Assembly (NCBI RefSeq): GCF_029909975.1
Contig: NZ_CP094516.1
Location: 5,208,001-5,272,000 of the forward strand
Source of the DNA: Bradyrhizobium sp. ISRA430
GTDB lineage: Bacteria > Pseudomonadota > Alphaproteobacteria > Rhizobiales > Xanthobacteraceae
Direction of reading: 5' to 3'
DNA: 64,000 nt
In this document: positions 49,364-58,823 of the stretch, piece by piece
Layout: each line of letters opens with the position of its first letter
Numbering within the stretch: the first letter of the stretch is position 1
The notes under the pieces: generated by a model
Databases searched by the model: none
The model's input: the letters and a program-made list of their open reading frames with translations, nothing else
What the model was told of the DNA's origin: nothing
Program-made: the position numbers and the translations under genes

Positions 49364-49831
49364 TCAGGCGACGAAGGCGTCGAGCTTGTCGAAGAACGAG
49401 CTCCAGCCGCGCTGATGGTTGTCGCGTGCGGTTTCGTCGAAGAACTGGGCGTGATGGAACACCATCAACGTGCCGGTGCTGTCCGGCTTCAGTGTGATCG
49501 TCACGAGCGATTCGCGCTCTGGCGTCGAATGCCAGGCCCAGGTGAAAACCAGCCGCTCGTTCGGCACCACCTCGCGGTAGGTCCCGCCGGCTTCGAAATA
49601 TTCGCCGTCGTCGCGGGTGAAGCTGATCCGGTAGCGGCCGCCGGCGCGGACGTCGAGCTCGGCGTTCAGCGTGGCCGGTTTCATGTTCGGCGGCCCGAAC
49701 CATCGCACTAGCTGCTCGGCTTGCGTCCAGGCGGCGTAGACCTTTTCCGGCCGCGCGCGGAGGCGGCGCGTGAGCGTGAGGCTTGGGCGTTCGGCGGCAC
49801 GGAGATCGGCGCCAGCGGCTGCGTTGGCCAT
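49364..49831 (-). CDS. SRPBCC-domain (AHSA1-like) protein
   Basis: 155 residues from ATG 49831. START/Bet v1-like fold: LTLTRRLRARPEKVYAAWTQAEQLVRWFGPP, GGRYRISFTRDDGEYFEAGGTYREVVPNERLVFTW, and RGWSSFFDKLDAF at the C-terminus. It binds a hydrophobic ligand of unknown identity. Its first 124 bases overlap the end of the ArsR gene in another frame, an unusually long overlap. Confidence 0.9.
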   Translation of the reverse strand: MANAAAGADLRAAERPSLTLTRRLRARPEKVYAAWTQAEQLVRWFGPPNMKPATLNAELDVRAGGRYRISFTRDDGEYFEAGGTYREVVPNERLVFTWAWHSTPERESLVTITLKPDSTGTLMVFHHAQFFDETARDNHQRGWSSFFDKLDAFVA

Positions 49832-50160
49832 GGGTTTTCCTCCACAAAGGCGGCAAGGCGATCGAGATTGTCGGACCAGAACTGCGCGTAGCGATTGAGC
49901 CAGTTCATCGCCTGCTCCATCGGCCTCGCGGTGAGCCGGCAAGAGACCGTACGCCCGCTCTTCTCCCGCACGATCAGTCCGGCATCCGACAACACATCGA
50001 GATGTTTCATGATCGCCGGCAGCGAGATCGGAAACGGCGCGGCCAGCTCACTCACCGACAGGCTGTCCTGCGCGCCGAGGCGTGCCAGCAGCGCGCGCCG
50101 CGTCGGATCGGACAATGCCGCAAAGGTGCGGTCCAGCGTCTCGTCCTGATACTTAACCAT
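49708..50160 (-). CDS. ArsR-family regulator
   Basis: 150 residues from ATG 50160. Winged helix: LDRTFAALSDPTRRALLARLGAQDSLSVSELAAPFPISLPAIMKHLDVLSDAGLIVREKSGRTVSCRL. There are no metal-binding cysteines in the ArsR positions, so it belongs to the SRPBCC-linked subgroup. The C-terminal 40 residues are Arg/Pro/Ser-rich and encoded within the SRPBCC overlap. A 12-bp palindrome covers its start codon. Confidence 0.9.
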   Translation of the reverse strand: MVKYQDETLDRTFAALSDPTRRALLARLGAQDSLSVSELAAPFPISLPAIMKHLDVLSDAGLIVREKSGRTVSCRLTARPMEQAMNWLNRYAQFWSDNLDRLAAFVEENPWPTQPLAPISVPPNAQASRSRAASARGRKRSTPPGRKPSS

Positions 50161-50166
50161 ATGGTT
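50155..50166. promoter_or_regulatory. ArsR operator candidate
   Basis: The perfect palindrome AACCATATGGTT overlaps the ArsR start codon (50158-50160). Sites of this kind are usual for ArsR regulators paired with SRPBCC proteins. Confidence 0.6.
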
Positions 50167-50280
50167 TAGTATAGGGGCGAACGAACGGACGTCAAGCCGG
50201 AACCCACGCGGGGCGGGTTGCACGACTGCGTGATTGGGCGACAAGACCGCCCACGGAACGATCAGACTGGAAAAGCGCCT

Positions 50281-50571
50281 CTAGTACGGCGTGACGGGCC
50301 GCGCGCGCCGACGCGGCTGCGGTAGCGGCTGCGGTTGCGGCCAAGGCGCCTGACCATAGGCGACAAGCGGATTGGGACCGCAGTACAACAGCCGGCCGGA
50401 GACGCTGGCCAGACATTGCTCATAGGTGCTGTAGGCGCATTCGCCGGGATAATCGAACTCGCCGCCCTGGGCGCACCAGGGATAGTCGCGCGCCGCCGCG
50501 GGAGTGACGCTGACAACACCGGCAAGGACCGTCGCACCCAGCGTCAGCAACGCCAATTGCGTCTTGCGCAT
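50281..50571 (-). CDS. DUF3551 small secreted protein
   Basis: 96 residues from ATG 50571. Signal peptide to about residue 27 (VSVTPAAA), then RDYPWCAQGGEFDYPGECAYSTYEQCLASVSGR, the DUF3551 core with conserved cysteines, and a Pro/Gln/Arg-rich tail. The family is abundant in Bradyrhizobium and relatives and its function is unknown. Confidence 0.9.
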   Translation of the reverse strand: MRKTQLALLTLGATVLAGVVSVTPAAARDYPWCAQGGEFDYPGECAYSTYEQCLASVSGRLLYCGPNPLVAYGQAPWPQPQPLPQPRRRARPVTPY

Positions 50572-50669
50572 GATCCCAACTCCTCTCTTCACGGCGCGAG
50601 ATGCAGCGCCATCCATCATCAGGTCTCGGCACACCGTTTTATTCCGGATCAACCGGACTAGGCACCAAG

Positions 50670-50697
50670 AAAAAAAGCCCTGTCATACGACAGGGCT
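50670..50697 (-). terminator. Rho-independent terminator of the Bug gene
   Basis: On the minus strand: AGCCCTGTC, four-base loop, GACAGGGCT, then seven T. It lies 35 bp downstream of the Bug gene stop. Confidence 0.88.
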
Positions 50698-50731
50698 CCA
50701 TTCCTGGCCGCCTCCGGCCATCACAAGACCG

Positions 50732-51706
50732 CTACTCGACCTTGAGGCCGGCGAATTCGACGACCTTCTTCCACTTGTCGGTCTCGGCCTTGATGTCATC
50801 GCCGAACTTTTCCGGCGTCTGGACCAGTGGATCGCCGCCGAGCTCGACCAGGCGCTTCTTCATATCGGGCTCGGCGAGGATCGCGTTGATCTCACTGTTG
50901 AGCTTGGCGATGATCTCCTTCGGCGTGTTCTTCGGCGCGCCCATGCCGAACAATGCGCTCGCCTCATAACCCTTCACGGTCTCTGCGACCGCTTGCACGT
51001 CGGGCAGCAGCGGGGAACGCTCCGTCGTGGTCACGCCGATCGCGCGAAGCGCGCCAGAACGGATGTGTTGGATGATCGAGGGCATGTTGTCGAAGATCAC
51101 CTGCACCTGGCCGCCGAGCATGTCGGTGATCGCGGGCGCGGCGCCACGATAAGGCACGTGCTGCATCTTGCAGCCGGTCATCGCCATGAACATCTCGCCG
51201 GACAGATGCACCGAGGTGCCGTTGCCGGACGAGGCCATGTTCACCTTGCCGGGATTGGCCTTCACATATTCGATGAACTCGGCGACGTTCTTCGCCGGCA
51301 CGTCCTTGTTGACGGTCATCACGTTCGGCACGCGCTGGAACGAGGCGACCGGTGCGATGTCGCTCACGAATTTGAACTTCAGATTGGCGTAGAGCGAGGC
51401 GTTGATGTAGTTGGCCGGATTGACCAGCAGCAAGGTGTAGCCGTCGGGCTCAGCGTTGACCACAGATTCGGTACCGATGTTGTTGCCGGCGCCCGGCTTG
51501 TTCTCGATCACGAATTGCTGGCCGAACTTTTCCGACAGCCGCTGGCCGATCAGGCGCGCCAGGATATCGGTGGCTCCGCCCGGCGGATAGCCGACAACCC
51601 ATTTCACCGGATGCGCCGGATAATCGGCGGCAAGCGCCTTCGACAGCGGGGTGGCTGCAAGCGGACTGGCTGCGAGCAGGCCCAGCGCGGTACGGCGTGT
51701 GATCAT
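50732..51706 (-). CDS. Bug-family substrate-binding protein
   Basis: 324 residues from ATG 51706. N-terminal export signal with twin arginines (ITRRTALGLLAA) and Ala-rich cleavage site. Bug/TctC fold: YPAHPVKWVVGYPPGGATDILARLIG, the ENKPGAGNNIGTESV loop, and DMLGGQVQVIFDNMPS. It is a periplasmic binding protein for organic acids or similar anions, usually without adjacent TctAB membrane genes, as here. Confidence 0.93.
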   Translation of the reverse strand: MITRRTALGLLAASPLAATPLSKALAADYPAHPVKWVVGYPPGGATDILARLIGQRLSEKFGQQFVIENKPGAGNNIGTESVVNAEPDGYTLLLVNPANYINASLYANLKFKFVSDIAPVASFQRVPNVMTVNKDVPAKNVAEFIEYVKANPGKVNMASSGNGTSVHLSGEMFMAMTGCKMQHVPYRGAAPAITDMLGGQVQVIFDNMPSIIQHIRSGALRAIGVTTTERSPLLPDVQAVAETVKGYEASALFGMGAPKNTPKEIIAKLNSEINAILAEPDMKKRLVELGGDPLVQTPEKFGDDIKAETDKWKKVVEFAGLKVE

Positions 51707-51840
51707 CTCAAAATCTCTCCCGACTTGTTGTTCTTGAAAGCGTCGTGGGCGGCGTTGTAACAAAGCTTGCCGCATGCGGAAAGTGCGCGCGGCACGCCGC
51801 GACGAAAGGATAAGGCAAAGGATAAGCAAAGGATAAAGAC

Positions 51841-52251
51841 ATGCCGGTCAAGGTCGAGGCTCTCGATCACCTCGTGATCAATGTCTCTGACGTCGCACGC
51901 ACCACCGAGTGGTATCGCAAGATCCTCGGCATGGAAGTCAAGGTCTTCGACCCCGGTGGCGGCAAAGCGCCGCGGACTTCGCTTCAATTCGGTAACCAGA
52001 AGATCAACGTCCGGCCGCGCGATGCCGACAGGGTGGAATGGTTCACCGCGGACCGGGCGACCGCCGGCAGCGAGGATCTGTGCTTTCTCACCTCCGCCAC
52101 ACCCGATGAGGTCGTGGCGCATTTGCAGGCAAACGGTGTCGCGATCGAGGAAGGCCCGGTTCCCAAGCAGGGCGCCCGCGGCACGCTGCGCTCGGTCTAT
52201 TGCCGCGATCCGGACGGCAGCCTGATCGAAATTTCGTCGTACGAAGATTAG
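51841..52251 (+). CDS. VOC-family (glyoxalase-fold) protein
   Basis: 136 residues. Two beta-alpha-beta modules: LDHLVINVSDVARTTEWYRKILGMEVK and CFLTSATPDEVVAHLQANGVAIEEGPVPKQG, ending CRDPDGSLIEISSY. The His/Glu/Glu metal ligands (LDHL; SLIEI) are present, so a metal-dependent lyase or dioxygenase function is plausible. Short tandem copies of aaaggataag (51805-51838) include its ribosome site. Confidence 0.9.
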   Translation: MPVKVEALDHLVINVSDVARTTEWYRKILGMEVKVFDPGGGKAPRTSLQFGNQKINVRPRDADRVEWFTADRATAGSEDLCFLTSATPDEVVAHLQANGVAIEEGPVPKQGARGTLRSVYCRDPDGSLIEISSYED

Positions 52252-52421
52252 GGCGTGCGGGCGCCACTCGCTCGATCCTCAAGCCCGGCCATGACGATGG
52301 TGAGAGCGCGTGTGCCATAGCCGCATGTCGCGCATGCATTTGCCCCTCGCCCCATCCGATGGCAGAAAGACTCCCGACACAAAAGCAGCCGCCACCCAAA
52401 ACAGGCTGCACGGGAGGACAC

Positions 52422-54002
52422 ATGCCGAATTCGCAAGCCGTAGCCGGAGTAGTGGGTCCATTTGCAGGTCTCGACGTGCCCTGGCTGCTCAAGATGCGCG
52501 CCGAGGTGCGCCGCGATCATCCGTTTCTGATCTGGGCGCCGTTCGACGCGCCGGCGCGGCGCTGGAGCTACGGCGAATTCCACGAGCGGGTCGGCGCACT
52601 CGCGGCGGGACTCGCAAGACGCGGCGTGAAGCCGGGCGAATATGTACTGATCCATCTCGACAATTGCATCGAGGCGATGCTGGCCTGGTTTGCCTGCGTC
52701 GAGCTCGGCGCGATCGCGGTGACCACCAACACCCGTTCGGCGCCGGCCGAGATGGAATATTTCGCCGGTCATTGCGGCGCGGTCGCCGCGATCACGCAGC
52801 CGGCCTATGCGGAAATCGTCGCAAAGCACTGCCGCGAGCTGCGCTGGATGGCGGTGACCTCGCATGATGCGGGCGCGACACCCGCGCAAGCCATAGCGCG
52901 CGGCGACAGCTTCGAGGCGCTGTTTGCCGACAGCGCCGACCGTCCGCGGCGCGCCACCGATCCGCTCGCGCCGTGCAGCGTGCAGTACACCTCGGGCACG
53001 ACGTCGCGCCCGAAGGCGGTGCTCTGGACCCACGCCAACGCGCTGTGGGGTGCCAAGATCAACGCAGCGCATGAGGACCTGCACGCCAGCGACGTGCACC
53101 AGACCTATCTGCCGCTGTTTCACACCAATGCGCTGGCCTATTCCATGCTGGCGACGCTGTGGGTCGGCGGCTCCTGCGTGATCCAGCCGCGCTTCTCGGC
53201 GAGCCGCTTCTGGGGTGTCGCGCGCGAGCACGGCTCGACCTGGACCTCGACGATCCCGTTCTGCATGAAGGCGCTGCTCGAGCACGAGATCCCCCGGGAT
53301 CACAAATTCCGCCTATGGGGCACCGCGGTCAACGAGCCGCCGGCCTTCGCGGCCCTCGGCGTCAAAATCATCGGCTGGTGGGGCATGACCGAGACCATCA
53401 CCCACGGCATCATCGGCGAGGTCGATCAGCCCAACATCCCGATGTCGATCGGCCGCGCCGCGCCGGAGTATGAGATCCGCATCACCGATGACGATGGCCG
53501 GCCGACGGAGGTCGGCGACACCGGCAATCTCTCGATCAAGGGCATTCCCGGCCTGTCGCTGTTCGCGGAATATCTGCACAACGAAAAGGCGACACGCGAG
53601 AGCTTCGACGAGCACGGATTCTTCATCACCGGCGATCGCGTCGTGCGGCTCGACAACGGCTACATCCGCTTCGGCGACCGCGCCAAGGACATGCTGAAGG
53701 TCGGCGGCGAGAATGTCGCGGCGTCCGAGATCGAGCAGGTGATCGCGCTGGTGCCGGGCGTGCGCGAGGCGGCCGTGGTGGCCAAGAAGCACCCGATGCT
53801 GGACGAGGTGCCTGTGGTCTTCATCATCCCGCAAGGCGGCGTCGCCGGCGCGCCGCCCGACCTGCACGACACCGTGATGGCCGCCTGCCGCGCCGGCCTT
53901 GCCGACTTCAAGCTGCCGCGCGAGATCCGCTTCGTCGACGACATGCCGCGCTCGACGCTGGAGAAGGTGGCGAAGGCGGAGCTGCGGAAGATGGTGGAGT
54001 AG
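52422..54002 (+). CDS. AMP-dependent acyl-CoA synthetase/ligase
   Basis: 526 residues from ATG 52422, with cgggagg ahead. ANL superfamily: P-loop CSVQYTSGTTSRPKAV, WWGMTET near the middle, FFITGDRVVRL, the hinge FGDRAKDMLKVGGENVAASEIE, and a C-terminal catalytic Lys region (STLEKVAKAELRK). All core motifs are intact. It activates a carboxylic acid to acyl-CoA; chain-length preference cannot be inferred. Confidence 0.93.
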   Translation: MPNSQAVAGVVGPFAGLDVPWLLKMRAEVRRDHPFLIWAPFDAPARRWSYGEFHERVGALAAGLARRGVKPGEYVLIHLDNCIEAMLAWFACVELGAIAVTTNTRSAPAEMEYFAGHCGAVAAITQPAYAEIVAKHCRELRWMAVTSHDAGATPAQAIARGDSFEALFADSADRPRRATDPLAPCSVQYTSGTTSRPKAVLWTHANALWGAKINAAHEDLHASDVHQTYLPLFHTNALAYSMLATLWVGGSCVIQPRFSASRFWGVAREHGSTWTSTIPFCMKALLEHEIPRDHKFRLWGTAVNEPPAFAALGVKIIGWWGMTETITHGIIGEVDQPNIPMSIGRAAPEYEIRITDDDGRPTEVGDTGNLSIKGIPGLSLFAEYLHNEKATRESFDEHGFFITGDRVVRLDNGYIRFGDRAKDMLKVGGENVAASEIEQVIALVPGVREAAVVAKKHPMLDEVPVVFIIPQGGVAGAPPDLHDTVMAACRAGLADFKLPREIRFVDDMPRSTLEKVAKAELRKMVE

Positions 54003-54041
54003 CGCGTGGCCGGTCGTTGTCGCGTGAACCATCGCCACAAC

Positions 54042-54067
54042 GTCGTCCTGGCTTTCGCCAGGACGAC
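54042..54067. terminator. 11-bp hairpin between convergent genes
   Basis: gtcgtcctggc (54042-54052), loop tttc, gccaggacgac (54057-54067). No T-run. It lies between the stops of the ligase and the HD-GYP gene and may be a bidirectional terminator or a REP-type element. Confidence 0.55.
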
Positions 54068-54073
54068 ACCGAG

Positions 54074-55168
54074 TCAGAACGACCCCAGCGCCACGGGCCG
54101 GAACGCCTGCAGGAGCTGCTGGTCGAGCTTGCCGCCCATGCCTTCCATCATCGCGAACGCCCGGGAGTGGGTGAAGGGCATGCGGTAGGCGCGCTTCTCC
54201 ACCAGCGCGGCGTAGATGTCGACGATGGTGGTGAGTCGCACGATGTCGCTGATCTGGTTCGACGACAGGCCATTGGGATAGCCGCTGCCGTCGAGAAATT
54301 CGTGGTGATGCAGGACCACATCCAGCATCTCCGGCGGAAAGCCGCCTTGAGCTGCGAGCGCATCATAGCCGCGGCGCGGATGCTGGCGGACCTCGTCCAT
54401 CTCCTCGTCGGTGAGCTTGCCGGGCTTGTCGAGCAGTGCGGTCGGAACGAAGGCCTTGCCGACGTCGTGCAGCAGCGCGGCCCGGGTGAGCCGGCGCTGG
54501 TCGTCCTCGCGCATGCCGAGATGCTGCGCGAAGGCGACGGCAAAGCCGGTGACGAACAGGCAATGCCGATAGCTGCCGACATGGTGGCAGCCGACGGTGG
54601 TGAGCCACTCGCGCAGCGAGGAATGCTTGATCGCCTTCAAAATCTTGCTCTCTGCGGCGATCACATCGTCGAAGGTCAGGGGCACGCCGAGCGGCAGCTT
54701 CTCGAACATCTTGGTCAGGACCGCATGCGCCGCCTCGACGCCGCGATTGAGCGTCTTGCCGCGATCGGTTGCATCATAGGCGGCAGTGTCGGGGAAGGCA
54801 GCGCGGATCCGCTGCAGGATGGCCTCGGCCTGGAGCGGCCGCGAGATCGTGTCGGTGGCCCCGAGCGCCCAGGCCTGCATGGTGCCGTGATGCAGGGCAT
54901 CCGCGAGCACGAACAGCCGCGGCATCGAGCGATAGGCATCGCCGCGCAGCTTGTTGCGCACCCGCTGCACGCTCTCTGGCGAGCGCAGGTTGATGTCGAC
55001 CACGATGCCGGAGAGATCGCGCCCCGGCTGCTCGGGGATGTCCTCGGTCGAAACCGTCGAAACGTCGCCGACCGCCTGCAAAATGCTGGCGAGTTCGCTG
55101 CTCTCGTCGCTCCGATCGGAGGCGAGCAGAAGCCGGCGTTTGGCGGCTGGTTTGGCTGAGGCGGTCAT
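54074..55168 (-). CDS. HD-GYP c-di-GMP phosphodiesterase with receiver-like domain
   Basis: 364 residues. The N-terminal about 125 residues resemble a degenerate response-regulator receiver (LLLASDRSDESSELASIL, VVDINLRSP). The HD-GYP domain follows: LTRAALLHDVGKAFVPTALL, HPRRGYDAL, HHHEFLDGSGYPNGL, LTTIVDIYAAL. The HD pair and the GYP signature are intact. It should hydrolyse c-di-GMP, opposite to the GGDEF half of the protein at the start of the window. Confidence 0.9.
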   Translation of the reverse strand: MTASAKPAAKRRLLLASDRSDESSELASILQAVGDVSTVSTEDIPEQPGRDLSGIVVDINLRSPESVQRVRNKLRGDAYRSMPRLFVLADALHHGTMQAWALGATDTISRPLQAEAILQRIRAAFPDTAAYDATDRGKTLNRGVEAAHAVLTKMFEKLPLGVPLTFDDVIAAESKILKAIKHSSLREWLTTVGCHHVGSYRHCLFVTGFAVAFAQHLGMREDDQRRLTRAALLHDVGKAFVPTALLDKPGKLTDEEMDEVRQHPRRGYDALAAQGGFPPEMLDVVLHHHEFLDGSGYPNGLSSNQISDIVRLTTIVDIYAALVEKRAYRMPFTHSRAFAMMEGMGGKLDQQLLQAFRPVALGSF

Positions 55169-55397
55169 GGCTTCCCCAAAGCAACTGAGAGCACGTGCGT
55201 ATTGTGCGACAGCCTAAGCCGGATCAGGTTCTCCGGCCCTTAAGATGCGTGCTCAATGGAACCCTGCGGGGAATGGTCAAATTTTAGGGAATTTGGCAGC
55301 GCTGGCGCGCCCGAACCAAAATCTCGAAAACAACCCCATGCAAAGTAGCAGGGCCATTGATGACAAAGGAGATTTCGAGCTCTGAAATCTCCTCACT

Positions 55398-55497
55398 GTC
55401 ATCGCCCGCGAACGCGGGCGATCCAGTACTCCGAGATGTCGGTCGAATACGGAGAGGCCGCAGCGTACTGGATGCCCCGCCTTCGCGGGGCATGACA
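55398..55497. repeat. Palindromic intergenic element
   Basis: Outer arms tgtcat/atgaca enclose two hairpins (cgcccgc/gcgggcg and gccccgc/gcggggc) and the inverted pair ccagtac/gtactgg. Typical of the REP/RPE-like elements of Bradyrhizobium genomes. Confidence 0.75.
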
Positions 55498-55523
55498 GAG
55501 AGACTGCGGAGACGGCATGCCAC

Positions 55524-55557
55524 AAAAAAATCCGCCGGAGGTTGTCCTCCGGCGGAT
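55524..55557 (-). terminator. Rho-independent terminator of the molybdenum enzyme operon
   Basis: On the minus strand: a 12-bp stem (ATCCGCCGGAGG/CCTCCGGCGGAT) with a 4-base loop, followed by seven T. It lies 27 bp downstream of the large-subunit stop. Confidence 0.9.
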
Positions 55558-55584
55558 CGTCTGACCTCGCGACCGCGAGCCGGC

Positions 55585-57870
55585 TTACGCCTTCATGCCC
55601 GCCTTCACGGCCTCGGCCGTGATCGGCAGCGCCCGCACGCGGGCACCGGAGGCGTTGAAGATGGCGTTGCCGATGGCGGGGGCGACGACCGTCACCGCGG
55701 GCTCGCCGACGCCGGTGGCTTTCTCGCCATTGGCGATCACGGCGACCGCGATCTCTGGCATCTGGCTCATGCGCAGAGGCGTGTAGCTGTCGAAGTTGGT
55801 CTGCTCGATGCCACCATCCTTCAGCGTCGCCTTTTCGTACATCGCCAGCGACAGGCCCCACAGCGCCGCGCCCTCGACCTGGGCGCGGATGTTGTCGGGA
55901 TGCACCTGGGTGCCGACGTCGGTCGCGACCGTGAGCTTCTTCACGGTCACCTCGCCCGAGGGCGCGACGGCGACATGGGCGACACACGCCGTCCAGCTTG
56001 CGGTGGCACGCTCCTGCGACGACACGCAGGCAACGCCCATGCCCTCGCCTTTCGGCAGCTTCTTGGTGCCGTAGCCGGAGAGTCCCATCGCCGCGAGCAG
56101 CGTGTTGCGCAGCCGCTGCGCGCCGCCATCGTTCTTGCCCTTGCCGTCGAGCAGCGCGATGCGGAACTGCGCCGGATCCTGGTTGGTCGCAGCCGCGATC
56201 TCGTCGATCATGCTTTCGACCGCCCAGAAGGTCCAGCCGGGCGCCACCGAGCGGAGCTGACCGGACGGCGTGGCATTGTGCGCGAGCTCGTTCTTGATCG
56301 CGCGCACGTAGTGGTTGGGCACGGTGTAGAAGAAGTCCGCACCGTTCACCGTGAAGGAGTCGAGCGGCCCCTTCTTGTCGACCGAGGGCGTCAGGAAATC
56401 GGGGATTCCCCAGCGTGCGGTCGGCCAGGCCGAGACCACGTCGTGGCTAATCGCGACGAGCTTGCCGTCGCCGTCCACGCCGGCCTTCACCTTCTGGTAG
56501 GTGAGGGGACGCGAGAAATCCATCGTCATGTCGTTCTCGCGCGTATAGATCACCTTCACCGGCTTGCCGACCGCCTTGGCCGCCTGCACCGCCGGCACCA
56601 TCATGTCGGCGTCCAGCCTGCGGCCGAAGCCGCCGCCGAGCCACATCTGGTGCATGACGACGAATTTCGGATCGATCCCGGCCGCGCCCGCAGCGATCGC
56701 GCCGGAGCGCGTCGCGAACTGGTTGCCGGAATAGATGTGCAGGATGTCGCCCTTGAACTCCGCGGTGGCGTTCATCGGCTCCATCGGCGCATGGATGTTG
56801 ATGTTGGTGGTGTATTCCGCCTCCAGCACCTTGGCCGCCGAGCCGAACGCGGCCGTGGGATCGCCATCCTTGACGAAGAACTGGCCGGAATCGTCGAGCT
56901 GCTGAAGCCGCTTGGCCTCATCGAGCAGCGACTGGCTCGACAGCTTTGCATTCGGACCGCCGTCATAGGCGACCTTCAGCGCCGCCGCCGCCTTCTTGGC
57001 GTTGGCGTAGGTGTTGGCAACTGCCACAACCCACCCCGACGTCGTCCCCGTCTTGTCGTCGAGGGTGACGGTCTTGATGAACCCCGGCACCTTCTTCGCG
57101 CCGCTGTCATCGACCGATTTCACCGTCGCGCCGAAGCGCACCGGCGGCGTGACCACCGCGCCGTGGACCATGCCCGGCAGCATCACGTCGATGCCGTACT
57201 TCGCCGTGCCGTTGGTCTTGGAGGGGATGTCGAGCTGCGGCACCGACACGCCGATCATGGTGTATTGATCCGGTGTCTTCAGCGTGATCGCCTTGAGCTC
57301 GTCCGGCGTGAACGTCTTTGTCGCCTTGCCGCTTCTCACGACGTCGGCGAACGACATCTGCTTCTTCGACTTCGGATGCGCGATCACGGAATCGCGCACC
57401 ACGAGCTCTGAGGCCGGCACGCCCATTGCCGCGGCCGCACCTTCCGTCAGCGCGATGCGGCCGGCGGCACCCGCGCGGCTCATCGCCTCGAAGTTCATCA
57501 TGGTCGACCAGCTTCCGCCGGTGATCTGCGCGCCCAGCACGGGATCGTTGAACTTCGGATCGTTGGAGGCAAGCGCAACGCGCATGTCGCTCCACTTCGC
57601 CCCCAGCTCCTCGCAGACGATCTGCGCCATGGTGGAGGCGATGTGCTGGCCCATGTCGGCCTTGCCGCAGGTCACGGTGACGAGACCATCGGGCGCGATC
57701 GCATACCAGACGCTCGGCTCGAAATTGGCGGGAGCTGCAGCGAGTGCTTCGCCGATGCCGGGCACGCCGGCATAGCCGAGCACGAGCCCGGTCGCAGCGG
57801 TGCCGACCAGGAACGAACGGCGGCTGAGGTCAGCCGTCTCGGGGGTAACGTTCTTCACGTGCCGATTCAT
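55585..57870 (-). CDS. IorB-like molybdopterin aldehyde/isoquinoline oxidoreductase, large subunit
   Basis: 761 residues from ATG 57870. Twin-arginine signal ([15 protein letters not shown]), then the xanthine-dehydrogenase-type Moco domains: [37 protein letters not shown] and [17 protein letters not shown] with the catalytic Glu of GVGEP. It is a periplasmic molybdenum hydroxylase that oxidises aldehydes or N-heterocycles. Its start overlaps the 2Fe-2S subunit stop by 4 bp. Confidence 0.93.
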   Translation of the reverse strand: MNRHVKNVTPETADLSRRSFLVGTAATGLVLGYAGVPGIGEALAAAPANFEPSVWYAIAPDGLVTVTCGKADMGQHIASTMAQIVCEELGAKWSDMRVALASNDPKFNDPVLGAQITGGSWSTMMNFEAMSRAGAAGRIALTEGAAAAMGVPASELVVRDSVIAHPKSKKQMSFADVVRSGKATKTFTPDELKAITLKTPDQYTMIGVSVPQLDIPSKTNGTAKYGIDVMLPGMVHGAVVTPPVRFGATVKSVDDSGAKKVPGFIKTVTLDDKTGTTSGWVVAVANTYANAKKAAAALKVAYDGGPNAKLSSQSLLDEAKRLQQLDDSGQFFVKDGDPTAAFGSAAKVLEAEYTTNINIHAPMEPMNATAEFKGDILHIYSGNQFATRSGAIAAGAAGIDPKFVVMHQMWLGGGFGRRLDADMMVPAVQAAKAVGKPVKVIYTRENDMTMDFSRPLTYQKVKAGVDGDGKLVAISHDVVSAWPTARWGIPDFLTPSVDKKGPLDSFTVNGADFFYTVPNHYVRAIKNELAHNATPSGQLRSVAPGWTFWAVESMIDEIAAATNQDPAQFRIALLDGKGKNDGGAQRLRNTLLAAMGLSGYGTKKLPKGEGMGVACVSSQERATASWTACVAHVAVAPSGEVTVKKLTVATDVGTQVHPDNIRAQVEGAALWGLSLAMYEKATLKDGGIEQTNFDSYTPLRMSQMPEIAVAVIANGEKATGVGEPAVTVVAPAIGNAIFNASGARVRALPITAEAVKAGMKA

Positions 57871-58358
57871 GTGTGCCTCCGCTCGTTGCCGGAGGCGGAT
57901 GCGGTGCGCATCTCGGATGCGGCGCGCATGATCGCCTTCTGGATCCGCGAATAGGTCATGCAACGGCAGAGATTGCCGTCCATGTGCGCGACGACCTCTT
58001 CCTTGGTCGGGTTGGAATTCTTCGCAAGCAGCGAAGCTGCCTGCATGATCTGTCCGGACTGGCAGTAGCCGCATTGCGGGACCTGCTCGGCGATCCACGC
58101 CTTCTGCAGCGGATGATCACCCTTGGCGGACAGGCCTTCGATGGTGGTGATCTTCTTGCCGGCGACATCGCCGACCATGGTCTGGCACGAGCGCACAGCC
58201 TCGCCGTTGACGTGCACGGTGCAGGCACCGCACAGGCCGGCTCCGCAGCCGAACTTGGTGCCGGTCATCTGCAATTGCTCGCGGATCGCCCAGAGGAGCG
58301 GCGTGTCGTTCGCCGCATCCACGGACATACTCCGCCCGTTGATGGTGAGAGTTGGCAT
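57867..58358 (-). CDS. IorA-like (2Fe-2S) small subunit
   Basis: 163 residues from ATG 58358. The plant-type cluster is [20 protein letters not shown] with a later Cys in RSCQT. The second cluster has [11 protein letters not shown] and GNLCRCMTY. Both 2Fe-2S sites are complete. It passes electrons from the molybdenum subunit encoded by the overlapping downstream gene. No FAD subunit is present, as expected for periplasmic IorAB-type enzymes that use a cytochrome. Confidence 0.93.
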   Translation of the reverse strand: MPTLTINGRSMSVDAANDTPLLWAIREQLQMTGTKFGCGAGLCGACTVHVNGEAVRSCQTMVGDVAGKKITTIEGLSAKGDHPLQKAWIAEQVPQCGYCQSGQIMQAASLLAKNSNPTKEEVVAHMDGNLCRCMTYSRIQKAIMRAASEMRTASASGNERRHT

Positions 58359-58651
58359 AGGCGTCTTCCCCTGCCGGTGCATGAAGCCGCTTACGGCGGC
58401 AACTTGTATGGCGGGCGCCCACCGGGCCCGCGCCCGCCTTGGCGGCAAGAATGATCGCGTTCAGGCGCCGAGGCAAATGCAATTTGGAATCGATCGAAAC
58501 AAACCGGCCGCTGCCTGTTGTGCGACGCGACAAGGGCATCCGTGCACCACGAAGGTTCAGCCTCGAGCATGCATGCCATCGCGGCCAGGCGGTTTCCTCC
58601 GAGTAACCCGGCGGCTAGAGTATGATGAGATGAAGGCGTCCGCCGCGTGTC

Positions 58652-58794
58652 CACCTCTCCCCAGCGGGGAGAGGTCGGATTGCGAAGCAATCCGGGTGAG
58701 GGGCCGCAGCATCTAGTGAGACTGTTACCCCTCACCCGGATCGCATCTTTCGATGCGATCCGACCTCTCCCTTCGGGAGAGGTGAAGCGCCAGA
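58652..58794. repeat. Pair of inverted palindromic elements
   Basis: A module (cacctctcc..ggagaggtcgg..ccgggtgagggg, from 58652) is followed by its inverted copy (cccctcacccgg..ccgacctctcc..ggagaggtg, to 58793). The modules contain different inner hairpins. They fill most of the 465-bp gap 58359-58823, which has no gene. Confidence 0.8.
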
Positions 58795-58823
58795 TGGGCG
58801 TCGAAACATAAAGGGCGGATGCA

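Larger units (their letters stand above)
55169..55584. other. Intergenic, 416 bp
   Basis: No gene. It holds a small structured stretch at about 55213-55275 (a minus-strand hairpin CCGGA-N8-TCCGG), a large palindromic repeat (55398-55497) and a terminator (55524-55557). Confidence 0.55.

Noticed and set aside
55213..55275. Possible TPP riboswitch (GAACCTGATCCGG string)
   Set aside because: The partner half (CTGAGA region) is missing and the downstream gene has no link to thiamine.
55357..57411. 684-codon plus-strand frame
   Set aside because: Antisense shadow of the molybdenum large subunit, rich in His/Arg/Asp as expected for a GC-rich shadow.
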